DNA of 64,000 nt from Parabacteroides timonensis. Lineage in GTDB: Bacteria; Bacteroidota; Bacteroidia; Bacteroidales; Tannerellaceae. The notes under the pieces were generated by a model. That model was not told the origin of the DNA, ran no database searches, and saw only the letters and a program-made list of their open reading frames with translations. The stretch's first letter is position 1, and the number at the start of each line of letters is the position of its first letter. Of the stretch, positions 6,855 to 14,475 are shown in pieces. The stretch covers positions 4,444,787 to 4,508,786 of the forward strand of contig NZ_LT669941.1 of the NCBI RefSeq assembly GCF_900128505.1. Reading direction: 5' to 3'. The position numbers and the translations under genes are program-made.

Positions 6855-6861
6855 CGTCTTG

Positions 6862-7869
6862 TCAAATGTCAAGTTCCTGTTCAGTAGTAGCTTCTTGCTC
6901 CTGAAGAATATACATTTTTGCCTGATTCTTTTTTAATATACCCCAATCAGATGCCGCTTTAATCCTCCTTTCAGCAGTTTTGTAACCTTTGGGGGCTATT
7001 ATTTGCATAATTTGCCCCTTTAGTTCATTACGGGACCACCAAAGACGATCTTTCATAGCCTGTTTCATTAGGTCATAAAGCTCTTTGTACTCCTCTTCTA
7101 TTTTGGGTATCTTACAAGCAATTGGCAATCCTGTGTTATCAATAGAAAAAGAGAAGGGTTCTATTCCTTTATTACGGCTGTGAATAGAAGAAACCGTGGC
7201 TATCCCACTACTATTTACAACCTGTAGAACAGTTTCAGATTTGTTACATAATTCTGATCCTAAATGTCCACGAGCATTGTTGTCGGCTTTATTTTGATGC
7301 AGAACAGTGATTATTCCGCACTGGTGATTTGTTGAGATTGCCATTAAACAACTAGTGATATAAGCAGATTCTTTCAAATCATTAAAATCTCGTATCATGT
7401 CGCGAATGCCATCGATAATAATCAAATCTGGTTTCAGTTGTTCAATTGCCTTTAGACTGATTCTTAGACGTTCTTCGGCCTCAAATTCGCGTAGGGATAA
7501 CATTATTAGTCTATTGTTAGACTTCTCTAATTTCCAATTGCAAAGTCTATAAATACGTTTCTGTACCATATTGACATGGCTTCGACTTTGTTCTGTGTCA
7601 ATGAAAAGACAAGTGTCTCCTACTCCACTTATACTAAATACATCGTCTTCTAGAAAGGCTGCTACGATGGAAGATGTTAAGAATGTTTTGAAAGCTTTAG
7701 GCTTACCTATGATAGTTGCTATATTTCCCTTTGAAACAATTGTTCTATCTCCTTGCTTAATTATAGGATCAGGTTCGGTGAATTGCTCTGTTATTATTAC
7801 TCGGCAATTCAGATATTTATCCTCATTCTCATTCTCTTGGGACTGAAAGTTTCTTCCTTCATTATCCAT
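6862..7869 (-). CDS. RepA-like AAA/RecA-fold ATPase of the element
   Basis: This 335-residue protein has a Walker A loop in IIGKPKAFKTFLTSS and Walker B in DLIIIDGIRDM. Later RecA-like elements are TVLHQNKADNNARGHLGSEL. This matches the AAA_25/RepA-type hexameric ATPases found in plasmids, phages and integrative elements of Bacteroidetes, which act in replication initiation or as helicases. The C-terminal 80 residues look like a winged-helix DNA-binding tail (KGYKTAERRIKAASDWGILKK). An upstream in-frame ATG exists at 7902, but an AAAGGA ribosome site precedes ATG 7869, so that start is chosen. It overlaps the end of the excisionase-like gene by 8 nt, indicating translational coupling. Confidence 0.75.
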   Translation of the reverse strand: MDNEGRNFQSQENENEDKYLNCRVIITEQFTEPDPIIKQGDRTIVSKGNIATIIGKPKAFKTFLTSSIVAAFLEDDVFSISGVGDTCLFIDTEQSRSHVNMVQKRIYRLCNWKLEKSNNRLIMLSLREFEAEERLRISLKAIEQLKPDLIIIDGIRDMIRDFNDLKESAYITSCLMAISTNHQCGIITVLHQNKADNNARGHLGSELCNKSETVLQVVNSSGIATVSSIHSRNKGIEPFSFSIDNTGLPIACKIPKIEEEYKELYDLMKQAMKDRLWWSRNELKGQIMQIIAPKGYKTAERRIKAASDWGILKKNQAKMYILQEQEATTEQELDI

Positions 7870-8155
7870 GACCTGTATCCTTTCTCTCTTTAATGGCCTC
7901 ATCTATTTTATCAGGATCGAAAAAAACACGTTTCCCGATCGTGTAAAATGGAATTATTTCTTTGTTTTTTAGGTCCTGAGCCTTTGATACAGAGCAGCCC
8001 AAATGTTTCGCCAGTTCTCTGATTCCACTTATTCTTTTTGGGGATGGTTGATGTTGGAGTAAGCATTGACTGTTTAGCTTTTCCACAACCTTTTTAGCAA
8101 CAATAGAGGATATCTGTTCGTAATCTATTGTTAAAATAATTTCGTGATATGTCAT
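7862..8155 (-). CDS. Excisionase-like helix-turn-helix protein
   Basis: This 97-residue protein has a C-terminal MerR/excisionase-like fold: RISGIRELAKHLGCSVSKAQDLKNKEIIPFYTIGKRVFFDPDKIDEAI is the classical helix-turn-helix plus wing of HTH_17/DUF3853 proteins in Bacteroidetes mobile elements. Such proteins direct excision with the integrase or regulate element genes. The frame stays open to 8257, but the first 34 residues are rich in Arg and Asn without family similarity, so ATG 8155 is taken. The gene lies between int and the ATPase gene, the usual position in these elements. An 8-bp inverted repeat (8208-8248) lies upstream. Confidence 0.7.
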   Translation of the reverse strand: MTYHEIILTIDYEQISSIVAKKVVEKLNSQCLLQHQPSPKRISGIRELAKHLGCSVSKAQDLKNKEIIPFYTIGKRVFFDPDKIDEAIKERKDTGHG

Positions 8156-8207
8156 ATTTCTTTGATTTTTTTGCTTGCCCCGCAATATGCGTTCTCTAGC
8201 ATGAAGT

Positions 8208-8248
8208 GAAACTGTTGTTAAATAGTTATATCTGTTGACTACAGTTTC
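8208..8248. repeat. Inverted repeat upstream of the excisionase-like gene
   Basis: GAAACTGT (8208-8215) and ACAGTTTC (8241-8248) are a perfect 8-bp dyad 53-93 nt ahead of the chosen start, a candidate regulator site. The core ACTGT/ACAGT also appears in the dyad at 6616-6633, suggesting one regulator may bind both. Confidence 0.4.
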
Positions 8249-8340
8249 ATAGTGCAAAGTAAGCTACTGGCATTGGTTAAATCAAGAACCTTACATAATT
8301 TTGTTATGCATCTGATTTACAGTGTTATACGATCAAGATT

Positions 8341-8361
8341 CGGCAATGTTTACTATTGCCG
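8341..8361 (-). terminator. Hairpin downstream of the integrase gene
   Basis: CGGCAAT (8341-8347) pairs with ATTGCCG (8355-8361) across a 7-nt loop, starting 4 nt past the integrase stop. The T-run is poor. Confidence 0.45.
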
Positions 8362-8364
8362 TAT

Positions 8365-9741
8365 TTATTCAGGAATTAGTAACATAGAGTTGAACATAAT
8401 TCTTTTTTGTGGTGAAAAAGGAGCTATATAACCTCCTGTAATATTTTTATTGCTATGTCCCATGGCTTGAGAAATATATCGTTCTGAGACGCCAGCGTGT
8501 GTCAAATTGGTTGCAAAACTGTGCCTTGCATAGGTCATTGAAATGGGGATTGATAATCCTACTTCTTTAGCCGCCTTTTTTAGACGGAAACCAAAATCTG
8601 CATTTAAATCCTTTACAATAGCCTTTATTTTGATTGGGTTAGTTTCTCCTTTTAGTAAATTCGGAAAAACAAAATTATCTTTTGAAGGAGTTGAGGCGTA
8701 GTGATTGAGTATCTCTTCCAGTTCGGGTATTATAGGTATAATAATCTGAATTTCTGAATCTGATGTTGATTCTGTCTTTTTACGAACAAACATCAATTCT
8801 TTGCCCATGCTGTTAAAATAGTGGTCGTTATATGTGAGTAAACAAATATCCATTAGATTCATTCCATTGGCAAGATAAGAAAAGAGAAACATATTTATGG
8901 CCTCACAAATCCATTTTGTTTGATGCTTTTCCCGTTTGTCAGGGGCGTCGTATTTTTTTAATTTAAGTATGTCAGATATTGGTAGATAAGCTTCTGTCTT
9001 ACTTCTGCCTTTTTTAATAGTAACTTTATCTGTCCCTTTGCCAAAAGGATACTGATTTAGTTCTATGTAGCCTAATCTCATAGCCTCATTTATAACAACT
9101 CTCATTCCTCTATGATATATTCCTATTGTAGTTTGAGATAAACCGCAATCGGTCATTTTGCTTGTCCATCTATCTACAATGTCAAAACCAATATTACTGA
9201 ATGATATATTGAACCCTACGCTTTTGGAAAAGCTATTGAATGCATTGTTATAGCTGTCCGCTGTTCCTGCTCTACCTTCATGGCGAAGCTTTTCTATTGT
9301 TTGTTTCCAAAATTCAGAGAAGTTTAGGTCTAATCTACCGGTGAGTTTCTTTTTTAAATTTTCAATGTTAAAGGCTTTAATTTCATGAAGTTCTCTAATA
9401 GTGGCGCACACTTTATCAAATACCTTTTCCTGCTCTTTACGGTGTTTGGCAAAGTTGCTGGAACCTGTTGCGTGTCTTAGCTTCTCCCATTCATAAATAG
9501 TAAAAGTTCCGCCTGTACGATAAAAGTAAAGGTGGAATTTATCTGAAGAGAATGAGACTCGTATGGCGGCAGGTAGTACTGTTACCTCATTTTTTAATTC
9601 GTTTATATCATTAAGTATTTCGGTTTCTTTTAAACTCTTGATGTAGTCGACATGTTTGCGTTGGTCGAGTATCAATCCGATAGAGATAGTTTCAATTTTC
9701 TTTGTAAAAATGGGTTTTAGAAAATGGTCTACTTTGTTCAT
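8365..9741 (-). CDS. Tyrosine recombinase (integrase) of the element
   Basis: This 458-residue Bacteroidetes-type integrase catalyses integration at the tRNA and excision. Residues 1-110 form the arm-binding region and about 135-230 the SAM-like core-binding domain (FSEFWKQTIEKL). The catalytic domain has R406 and H407 (TYARHSFATN), H429 (AMGHS) and nucleophile Y438 (GGYIAPF). At the usual first-Arg position the protein reads FSYLANGMNLMD, with Asn292. This resembles the CTnDOT integrase, in which that Arg is also absent. The gene sits at the attR end with its ATG 3 nt from an arm-type repeat, and its -7 element lies just outside that repeat, so integrase binding could repress its own synthesis. 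Confidence 0.92.
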   Translation of the reverse strand: MNKVDHFLKPIFTKKIETISIGLILDQRKHVDYIKSLKETEILNDINELKNEVTVLPAAIRVSFSSDKFHLYFYRTGGTFTIYEWEKLRHATGSSNFAKHRKEQEKVFDKVCATIRELHEIKAFNIENLKKKLTGRLDLNFSEFWKQTIEKLRHEGRAGTADSYNNAFNSFSKSVGFNISFSNIGFDIVDRWTSKMTDCGLSQTTIGIYHRGMRVVINEAMRLGYIELNQYPFGKGTDKVTIKKGRSKTEAYLPISDILKLKKYDAPDKREKHQTKWICEAINMFLFSYLANGMNLMDICLLTYNDHYFNSMGKELMFVRKKTESTSDSEIQIIIPIIPELEEILNHYASTPSKDNFVFPNLLKGETNPIKIKAIVKDLNADFGFRLKKAAKEVGLSIPISMTYARHSFATNLTHAGVSERYISQAMGHSNKNITGGYIAPFSPQKRIMFNSMLLIPE

Positions 9742-9744
9742 TGT

Positions 9745-9769
9745 GGTGTTATTTAGGTGTTATTGAATT
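9745..9769 (+). repeat. Right arm-type integrase site (candidate)
   Basis: Two GGTGTTAT octamers separated by TTA are followed by TGAATT, matching 4105-4129 except for two bases in the spacer. It lies between the integrase -7 element and the ATG, in the 5' leader. Confidence 0.6.
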
Positions 9770-9780
9770 TCATAACAGGA

Positions 9781-9811
9781 CAAAGTTAGAAAAAACAATT
9801 GTGTTTTGCAA
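9781..9811 (-). promoter_or_regulatory. Integrase promoter
   Basis: On the minus strand TAACTTTG (9788-9781) fits the -7 consensus, with TTGC 19 bp upstream (9811-9808) as a weak -33. Confidence 0.55.
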
Positions 9812-9891
9812 GTTGTTGAAATACAAATATATATAATATTATTCAGGGCAAAAAAGAACAAGGGATAATAAGAAAAAACATTGTTTGTGTT

Positions 9892-9935
9892 ACTCATAAT
9901 CAGGGAGTCCTTGGTTCAAGCCCAAGTGGGACCAC
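9892..9935 (+). repeat. attR (orphan tRNA 3' half)
   Basis: Identical to 4013-4056 over 44 bp. It has no tRNA 5' half in front of it, so it is not a functional tRNA. Confidence 0.95.
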
Positions 9936-9939
9936 AATA

Positions 9940-9977
9940 AAAAGCGAACTACTTTATTATTAAGTAGTTCGCTTTTT
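9940..9977 (+). terminator. Original tRNA terminator, displaced by the insertion
   Basis: AAAAGCGAACTACTT pairs with AAGTAGTTCGCTTTT and ends in a T-run, 4 nt after attR. It would have followed the tRNA directly before the element entered, which supports the insertion model. Confidence 0.75.
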
Positions 9978-10026
9978 TCTTAGAAGGATCCCTCCCCCTC
10001 TTATGCAGAAAATGATTGGTAGTTAC

Positions 10027-12537
10027 CTATTCTCCTATCTTAAATTTAAACTCCCTTTCTACCGGTTTATCGCCTTCTGAGTCCATCCGGATGTTGTAAG
10101 TCATTTCCCAGGTTCCGGATGTCGGATCAAAATCTGTTTGCCAATAGTCATTACCGTAGGTAGACTGGTCGATCTGTGTCCACTGGTTTCCTTTTTTGGT
10201 GTATAGAGCCGGTTTTTTATATCCGGATAATTGACGGATTGTGATGGGAACATAACCTATTCCTCCTTTTGTTTTGAAATGAGCCTGATCATTTATGGCA
10301 GAAATGACGATAGGATAATTATCTTCTACTGTTCCTTCTACCGGAGTTACAATAATGTTATTTCCTTTTGCTTCCCTGTATGCAAGGGGCCATTTGTTGG
10401 TGAATTTTGATAAGGCCGTTTTAAAATAGGTATTAGGGCCGTAATAATCATCACCGGTTAAAGGCGTAACAAATAATTCTATTTCAGCTTCTATATAATC
10501 CCCCGCAGATAAAGTACGGCAATTTTCGGGAAGGGTTACTGTGATGATAGAACACGGATCGCCATGTGCTCCTTCTGTCGTAATGTATTCACTCCAATAA
10601 GGAGGAATATTTGTTTTTCCATTGACCTTGGAATCCCACTTCCGGATAATGAAACCACGATTCCCGGAGACAAAACGTCCTTCCTGATCTTTACTGATAG
10701 GTGAATCGTATAAGAAGAACCAGGGAGTATTCCCGGAAAAAGACTTCTTGCTTTTGTCATTTACAGGGTGTGTATTATTATTTGCTTTCCACTTCTTTAT
10801 AAGCCCTTTTTCATTTCCTAGAGCAATCTCTTTCGAAAAACCGTAATGATAAGTGGCTGCTCCTAATTGGAATATATCTAATTTTTCAAACTCTATGTTG
10901 TCCTTTACATTCATCCGGATTTTATATATTCCCCTGGTTATGTCGTCAGACCGGGTGATAGAGGTTGCATACTGAAAATCTATTTTTTGATCTAACATAT
11001 TACCGGAATATATGACTTCCGTAAGATTGGGGCAATATCGTTTGTAATCAGTTTTCATTGCCGTATGCCATGCCCGGGTACCGTCGTTTCTCCGAAGATT
11101 TAAAATATCGGCTCCCCCTACATTTCCTGTCCATCCCCATTGTTGTCTTTTAGGATCGACGATTAGCAACGGACGAACATCCAGTACGGCGGCAGATGCC
11201 TGGTCCAGATCCGGTTCATAACATATACTTTCTCCCCATGCACCGATTGCCGATTGATCCCATTGCTGGTTACTTCCCCAGCCAACAAGGCAAAGTTGAG
11301 CATGAGAAGCGGCAGGTACGCCTCCCCAATGTGCATTCACCCCTGAATACTCAAGTGTTATTTTACTGTTGGCAGGTATACGAAGGACACTGAGTCCGTG
11401 GAACCAAGGCCCTTTATAAAGGTGTGAGTCATAATTGTTGAAATCAGTGGTATGCCAGTTTTTAGATAGTTGGACAGGAATGCCTGTGGGGTAACCCTCC
11501 TGATCTCTTATTATTCCCGAAATACCGGGGACCGCGTAGACCTCGTTTTCTTTTGAGAAATTTAATCTGACCGTAGCTTCCGAGGAATTATTATTCTCGA
11601 TCGTAAATTTAACCTGCTCCATACGGTCGTTATCTTTGACTGTTTCACCGGAAATGTCATTGCGAAGCTGGATGGAATGCCATCCCATTGCCGGATCGTA
11701 TTGAGTTATTAAAGAAGTGTTGACCGGCTGTATTTGTTCGGCACTTACTACCAGAGGATTTGTTTCTTGGTGGATAATGCTGTTCAGTTCCTTTTCCACA
11801 TCTTCGACCGGATAGATGATAAGCCCTGTCTGATAGAGTTGTTCGGGTTGGAGTTTTTGAGTTGAATTCAGGCGTGCTTCTATTTTGTTTCCTGAAAATG
11901 AAAGATGGGTATTGTCGGTGGATTTGGTTATTATGTACCCACCGGTTCCTGTTGTGTGCTTGTAGACTGTCCATCCTTCGGGAGAGGATTGTTTCTGGTA
12001 ATTAGAAGGAATTGTATAATTGATAACAATAGCGTTCGAACGAAGGATCACCGTTGGAACCACCCGTAAGGAAAGTGTTAAGCGATCGTTCCATGAAATA
12101 ATGTCGAGCCCGCTTTGGTAGGGATCGCAACCGTTTAACTCCGGTATCCAGTTGATAAAACGGTGTTGTAGGAAACGTCCGGTATGAATGAGTTGACAAT
12201 CTTCTACCCGTAAAGAAGATTGTTTGCACGGATAAAGTTTGCCATAGGTTTCTATTCCAAATGAAATATCGGGAGGGTTATTATCTATCTCTTGTTTACT
12301 CCCGGAAATAGAAAAACTGTTGAAGACCAGTTTCTCATAATCAAATTTGAATGCATATTTATTCGTTTGAACTTCGAAGATCAATGGAGATTGGGTTTTA
12401 AGAGAGTTTTTCCACCACATATTCGAATTCAGTGCCGAACTGTTTTTGCATAAATCTTCAACTTTAATCGATTGTGCATGAATACCGTTGGAACACGAAA
12501 GATATAGTATAGTCAGAAACAAAAATATTTTTTTCAT
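10027..12537 (-). CDS. Large exported protein of PUL 1, function not recognised
   Basis: This 836-residue protein has a signal peptide (MKKIFLFLTILYLSCSNGIHAQS); the Cys15 context is not a clear lipobox, so it is probably periplasmic or outer-membrane exposed. The sequence is rich in beta-strand, aromatic and Asn/Gly motifs (WGWTGNVGGADILNL, SHLYKGPWFHGLSVLRIP, INWIPELNGCDPYQSG), as in carbohydrate-active enzymes. I cannot assign it to a glycoside hydrolase or lyase family. It occupies the enzyme slot of the locus after SusC and SusD, where GH20 and GH127 stand in the two neighbouring loci. A strong hairpin (12573-12610) separates it from susD, so its expression may be attenuated. Confidence 0.75.
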   Translation of the reverse strand: MKKIFLFLTILYLSCSNGIHAQSIKVEDLCKNSSALNSNMWWKNSLKTQSPLIFEVQTNKYAFKFDYEKLVFNSFSISGSKQEIDNNPPDISFGIETYGKLYPCKQSSLRVEDCQLIHTGRFLQHRFINWIPELNGCDPYQSGLDIISWNDRLTLSLRVVPTVILRSNAIVINYTIPSNYQKQSSPEGWTVYKHTTGTGGYIITKSTDNTHLSFSGNKIEARLNSTQKLQPEQLYQTGLIIYPVEDVEKELNSIIHQETNPLVVSAEQIQPVNTSLITQYDPAMGWHSIQLRNDISGETVKDNDRMEQVKFTIENNNSSEATVRLNFSKENEVYAVPGISGIIRDQEGYPTGIPVQLSKNWHTTDFNNYDSHLYKGPWFHGLSVLRIPANSKITLEYSGVNAHWGGVPAASHAQLCLVGWGSNQQWDQSAIGAWGESICYEPDLDQASAAVLDVRPLLIVDPKRQQWGWTGNVGGADILNLRRNDGTRAWHTAMKTDYKRYCPNLTEVIYSGNMLDQKIDFQYATSITRSDDITRGIYKIRMNVKDNIEFEKLDIFQLGAATYHYGFSKEIALGNEKGLIKKWKANNNTHPVNDKSKKSFSGNTPWFFLYDSPISKDQEGRFVSGNRGFIIRKWDSKVNGKTNIPPYWSEYITTEGAHGDPCSIITVTLPENCRTLSAGDYIEAEIELFVTPLTGDDYYGPNTYFKTALSKFTNKWPLAYREAKGNNIIVTPVEGTVEDNYPIVISAINDQAHFKTKGGIGYVPITIRQLSGYKKPALYTKKGNQWTQIDQSTYGNDYWQTDFDPTSGTWEMTYNIRMDSEGDKPVEREFKFKIGE

Positions 12538-12572
12538 TGTAATCTCGCTATATGAATGTAATGAAGAGAATA

Positions 12573-12610
12573 AAAAGATCTTTCCGGAATGAAAACCGGA
12601 AAGATCTTTT
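12573..12610 (-). terminator. Strong terminator between SusD 1 and the downstream gene
   Basis: AAAAGATCTTTCCGG (12573-12587) and CCGGAAAGATCTTTT (12596-12610) form a perfect 15-bp stem starting 4 nt after the susD stop, followed on the minus strand by T's. It probably lowers expression of the 836-aa gene relative to SusC/SusD. Confidence 0.8.
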
Positions 12611-12614
12611 CTAT

Positions 12615-14453
12615 TTAATTATAACCTGGATTTTCTAAGAGGTTCGCGTTTGCGCCGGTCCTGTTTAATGTGATTGGGAAATAGTAATTCTGTTTGTAGA
12701 AGCGAGGAGGAGTGTTAACTCCGTCAATATCGTCCAACACAACCAGTTTATACTTTCTTGTATTAAAATCGAGTATATATCTTAGTCCCGAGAATGACTG
12801 TGACAAAACGGATTCAGCTTCCCTCCAACGGCGTAGATCCCAGTATCTGTGTCCTTCAAAGGCCAATTCGACTTTCCGCTCATGGCGTATTGCCTGGCGG
12901 TCGATTGTCGTTTTGGTAGCGATACCCGCTCTTGTTCGTAGTTGGTTGATAGCACCTAGGGCTTCTCCCGATTTACCTAACTCGAATGCCGCTTCTGCAT
13001 AATTCAAAAGAATTTCACCAAAACGGAATACAATGAAATCTGTCCCGGAATTAGACCATGTACTACCGATATCTACATTTTCATCCAGATATTTCATCAC
13101 TCCGAAACCAGTGCCAAAATTCCCTGCATTGATATTCTGGTCTCCCATCGCATTAACGCCTTCGTAGCCTTCCCCGTCGTTTTCATACAATTTACCGTCT
13201 CCGCCGATCAAGCCTTTGTGGAAGTCAACATTTCCGCCCCGCCAGGGAGTTCCCATCGTATAGATGGTTGCTGCAAACCGGGGATCTTTCTTTCCCCATA
13301 GTTCTTCCATACTCCACAGGCCATTTTGAATAGCTTGCCGATCCAGTTTGCCTGGTTTACCGTCTATATATTCAAATTCTTCAGCCATCTCCAGGTAAGG
13401 CGTATTACCCATTCCCAGATTCCACCCATGTGGTTTGGGACGTTGGCAGAAATCATATCCCCATGTATTTCCTCCACCTGCTAAAGCATCTATATAACTG
13501 TGTTGTTTGGCAAATATGACTTCGCTATTTCTCTTCTTAACAAATATATTCCTGAAATTAAGCGATTTGTCAGTATCTTGGTCATATAGCTGGAACGCTC
13601 CGCTATTTATGATAGCCTGGGAAGCATCAAAAGCTTTCTGGTAATAATCGGAGGCCTGGCTTTGAGGTATTCCCAACAAGTCATTCAACTGCATCGAACC
13701 GAATTGGGCTATACTTCCGGCATATAAAGCAGCCCGGCTCTTCAGGGCAAGTGCCGTCCATTTTGTTGGACGTCCGAAGTCGGTGGTAGCTGCCAGGTCT
13801 TCGGCTATTGCATCCATTTCCGATATGACAAAGTCGTACAGTTCCTTTTCCGAATTCCGTTTAGGGTAAAGAACATCTTCGGAGTCATCCAGGGAAGCCG
13901 CTTTCGTCATTAGAGGAACACCGCCATATCGCTTGACCATTGAGAAATAGTTGAACGCCCTTATAAAACGTGCTTCAGCTACACGGAGCGTTCTTGTTTC
14001 GCTGTCAATAGGCGAGTCTGGCACCCGTTCAATAAATTGATTCAGGTTACGAATGATATAGTAAGGGTATTCCCACCATTCGAGAAATCCTCCGTTAATA
14101 TTCAGTTTCCCGGTTTTGTAGCTTCCGGCATTCCCGGAAATTTCCCAGCCACCTTTGCCTTCGTCCGCAATGTTGTTAATGACCAGCGGACCGTATCCAT
14201 GTTCACTGGTATGGATCTCCCATTTCCCATCGACAGGCGAACCTGCCGACCAACTCTCTATATAATCGCTGGCCTCATTGGTAAAGACTGTTGTCAGCAT
14301 ATATTGTTGGGCCAGATAAGCATCGATCATTACGGGATCATTCCATACCACGTCATCTGAAATAATATCCAGCGGTTTCTTATCCAGGATATCATCCAGA
14401 CAAGAGGTCAGACTACATAATCCGATTAAGAATAGAACTAATTTCTTTTTCAT
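12615..14453 (-). CDS. SusD/RagB-type glycan-binding lipoprotein (PUL 1)
   Basis: This 612-residue lipoprotein has the signal MKKKLVLFLIGLCSLTSC (Cys18). The N-terminal DILDKKPLDIISDDVVWNDP, internal helices such as EARFIRAFNYFSMVKRYGGVP (the typical SusD TPR signature) and C-terminal RHERKVELAFEGHRYWDLRRW plus FPITLNRTGANANLLENPGYN are standard. It caps the SusC transporter on the cell surface and helps capture the glycan. It starts 22 nt after susC and is followed at once by a terminator. The specific sugar cannot be told. Confidence 0.95.
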   Translation of the reverse strand: MKKKLVLFLIGLCSLTSCLDDILDKKPLDIISDDVVWNDPVMIDAYLAQQYMLTTVFTNEASDYIESWSAGSPVDGKWEIHTSEHGYGPLVINNIADEGKGGWEISGNAGSYKTGKLNINGGFLEWWEYPYYIIRNLNQFIERVPDSPIDSETRTLRVAEARFIRAFNYFSMVKRYGGVPLMTKAASLDDSEDVLYPKRNSEKELYDFVISEMDAIAEDLAATTDFGRPTKWTALALKSRAALYAGSIAQFGSMQLNDLLGIPQSQASDYYQKAFDASQAIINSGAFQLYDQDTDKSLNFRNIFVKKRNSEVIFAKQHSYIDALAGGGNTWGYDFCQRPKPHGWNLGMGNTPYLEMAEEFEYIDGKPGKLDRQAIQNGLWSMEELWGKKDPRFAATIYTMGTPWRGGNVDFHKGLIGGDGKLYENDGEGYEGVNAMGDQNINAGNFGTGFGVMKYLDENVDIGSTWSNSGTDFIVFRFGEILLNYAEAAFELGKSGEALGAINQLRTRAGIATKTTIDRQAIRHERKVELAFEGHRYWDLRRWREAESVLSQSFSGLRYILDFNTRKYKLVVLDDIDGVNTPPRFYKQNYYFPITLNRTGANANLLENPGYN

Positions 14454-14475
14454 ATTATTGATACTTTATTTTCTG

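Larger units (their letters stand above)
6607..6861. other. Non-coding dyad-rich stretch, possible replication origin or operator region
   Basis: This region has a dyad TACTGT/ACAGTA (6616-6633), several GACAA or TTGTC-containing blocks (6710-6830) in both orientations, and a perfect 22-bp palindrome with half-site ACACACCTATA (6833-6854) right behind the ATPase stop. It could terminate the ATPase transcript. Equally it could hold binding sites for the RepA-like protein. No gene is supported here. Confidence 0.4.
4013..9935. mobile_element. 5.9 kb tRNA-integrated element, candidate phage satellite (PICI-like)
   Basis: Perfect 44-bp direct repeats (4013-4056 and 9892-9935) delimit the element. 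The left copy completes the tRNA and the right copy is an orphan tRNA tail. Inside, all genes lie on the minus strand: integrase, excisionase-like DNA-binding protein, RepA-like ATPase, three overlapping small genes (one TerS-like), a structured RNA locus, a lipocalin-like lipoprotein and a DUF4468-like protein. There is no relaxase, no conjugation gene and no capsid gene. Stretches without genes hold arm-type repeats (4105-4129, 9745-9769), terminators, and dyads at 6616-6633 and 6833-6854. In 4130-4309 I see nothing else. Integrase, replication protein, TerS and tRNA target without virion genes is the layout of phage satellites; other small integrative elements remain possible. Confidence 0.85.

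Noticed and set aside
6681..6872. 63-codon minus-strand frame in the dyad-rich region of the element
   Set aside because: It crosses the 22-bp palindrome, overlaps the ATPase stop and ends in low-complexity Thr codons.
9892..9935. Second tRNA gene
   Set aside because: Only the 3' half is present; it is attR of the integrated element.
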